Below, piece after piece: positions 5,480 through 5,545 of a stretch of DNA of 5,545 nt (its first letter is position 1; each line of letters begins with the position of its first letter). The DNA lies in the NCBI GenBank assembly GCA_017618515.1, contig JAFZUB010000119.1, positions 1-5,545 on the forward strand, given 5' to 3'. The notes beneath the pieces are model-generated. The model made no database searches, had not been told where the DNA came from, and worked only from the letters and a program-made list of their open reading frames with translations. The position numbers and the translations under genes were made by a program. Origin of the DNA: Bacteroidaceae bacterium. Its GTDB lineage: Bacteria > Bacteroidota > Bacteroidia > Bacteroidales > Bacteroidaceae.

Positions 5480-5545
5480 CTATAGGTATCTCTCGAAGTA
5501 GGCCTGCAGGGCGGCACGGGCATGCTCCAGTTTCGCTGCCCAGGC
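5480..5545 (-). CDS. C-terminal fragment of a second nucleosidase copy (partial)
   Basis: Read on the minus strand from the window edge, the right arm encodes 21 residues (AWAAKLEHARAALQAYFERYL) and the stop TAG at 5482-5480, in the same frame as the end of the plus-strand nucleosidase. It differs from that copy at one residue (Ala for Ser180), and three more codons have only synonymous third-base changes (R179, A181, A184). This pattern is expected of an allele from a related strain or a functional paralogue, not of random sequencing error. Whether the gene exists at this place in the real chromosome is doubtful, because it lies inside the fold-back. Confidence 0.55.
   Translation of the reverse strand, partial: AWAAKLEHARAALQAYFERYL

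Larger units (their letters stand above)
5309..5545. repeat. Large fold-back palindrome at the window's right end
   Basis: Bases 5309-5426 and 5428-5545 are reverse complements around the single base C5427. 113 of 118 pairs match, and the inner 73 (5354-5426 with 5428-5500) are perfect. The mismatching pairs are 5338/5516, 5339/5515, 5340/5514, 5344/5510 and 5353/5501. The right arm reaches the last base of the window, so the symmetry may continue beyond it. It covers the nucleosidase 3' end and its downstream spacer. It is far longer than a terminator stem. Most likely it is an assembly or amplification fold-back, or alternatively a genuine inverted duplication. Confidence 0.95.

Noticed and set aside
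1..5545. CRISPR array, insertion sequence, prophage, toxin-antitoxin or a new multi-gene system
   Set aside because: No regularly spaced repeats with unique spacers, no transposase or integrase, and no unexplained gene cluster; all well-supported genes are housekeeping or a single small regulator.

Overview
The window looks like ordinary chromosomal DNA of a Bacteroidota bacterium, most likely a Prevotella- or Muribaculaceae-like member of the Bacteroidales. The signs are protein variants typical of that phylum (ParE tail, S41 peptidase, YbeY without the third histidine), gene starts in AT-rich leaders without a Shine-Dalgarno sequence, promoters resembling the Bacteroidota -33 TTTG / -7 TAnnTTTG consensus, and a tRNA gene without encoded CCA. 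The genus is an inference from remembered family features, not from a search.

Layout, left to right. Positions 1-2345 hold a tight same-strand run: the 3' end of parE (topoisomerase IV subunit B), coaD (coenzyme A synthesis) and a secreted S41 C-terminal processing peptidase, with gaps of 24 and 12 bases. ruvB (Holliday junction helicase motor) follows after 32 bases containing a heptamer tandem repeat. A 194-base spacer (3416-3609) then carries hairpin-forming repeats, a 22-base near-palindrome and a second heptamer array that runs into the start of ybeY (rRNA maturation endonuclease). Next, an AT-rich promoter region precedes a stand-alone AraC-type DNA-binding protein, which ends in a strong symmetrical terminator. 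That terminator also lies just past the 3' end of a tRNA-Leu(UAA) gene on the minus strand. The last gene (4802-5374, +) encodes a short nucleosidase of the MTA/SAH nucleosidase type.

Functionally these are housekeeping genes (DNA topology and recombination, cofactor synthesis, envelope proteolysis, RNA maturation, translation, nucleoside salvage) plus one small regulator. They do not form a visible dedicated pathway. I see no mobile element, CRISPR array, toxin or defence system.

The strangest part is the right end. From 5309 to 5545 the sequence folds back on itself: two 118-base arms around one central base (5427), with 73 perfectly matching base pairs nearest the centre and five mismatches, all inside the nucleosidase reading frame. 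The right arm therefore encodes the C-terminal 21 residues of a second, slightly different nucleosidase allele on the minus strand. This is either a fold-back assembly/amplification chimera joining two strain alleles, or a real inverted duplication; the sequence alone favours the chimera but cannot settle it. The other recurring theme is short tandem repeats (7 or 9 bases) placed directly before start codons of ruvB, ybeY and the nucleosidase, with related heptamers at the centre of the fold-back.
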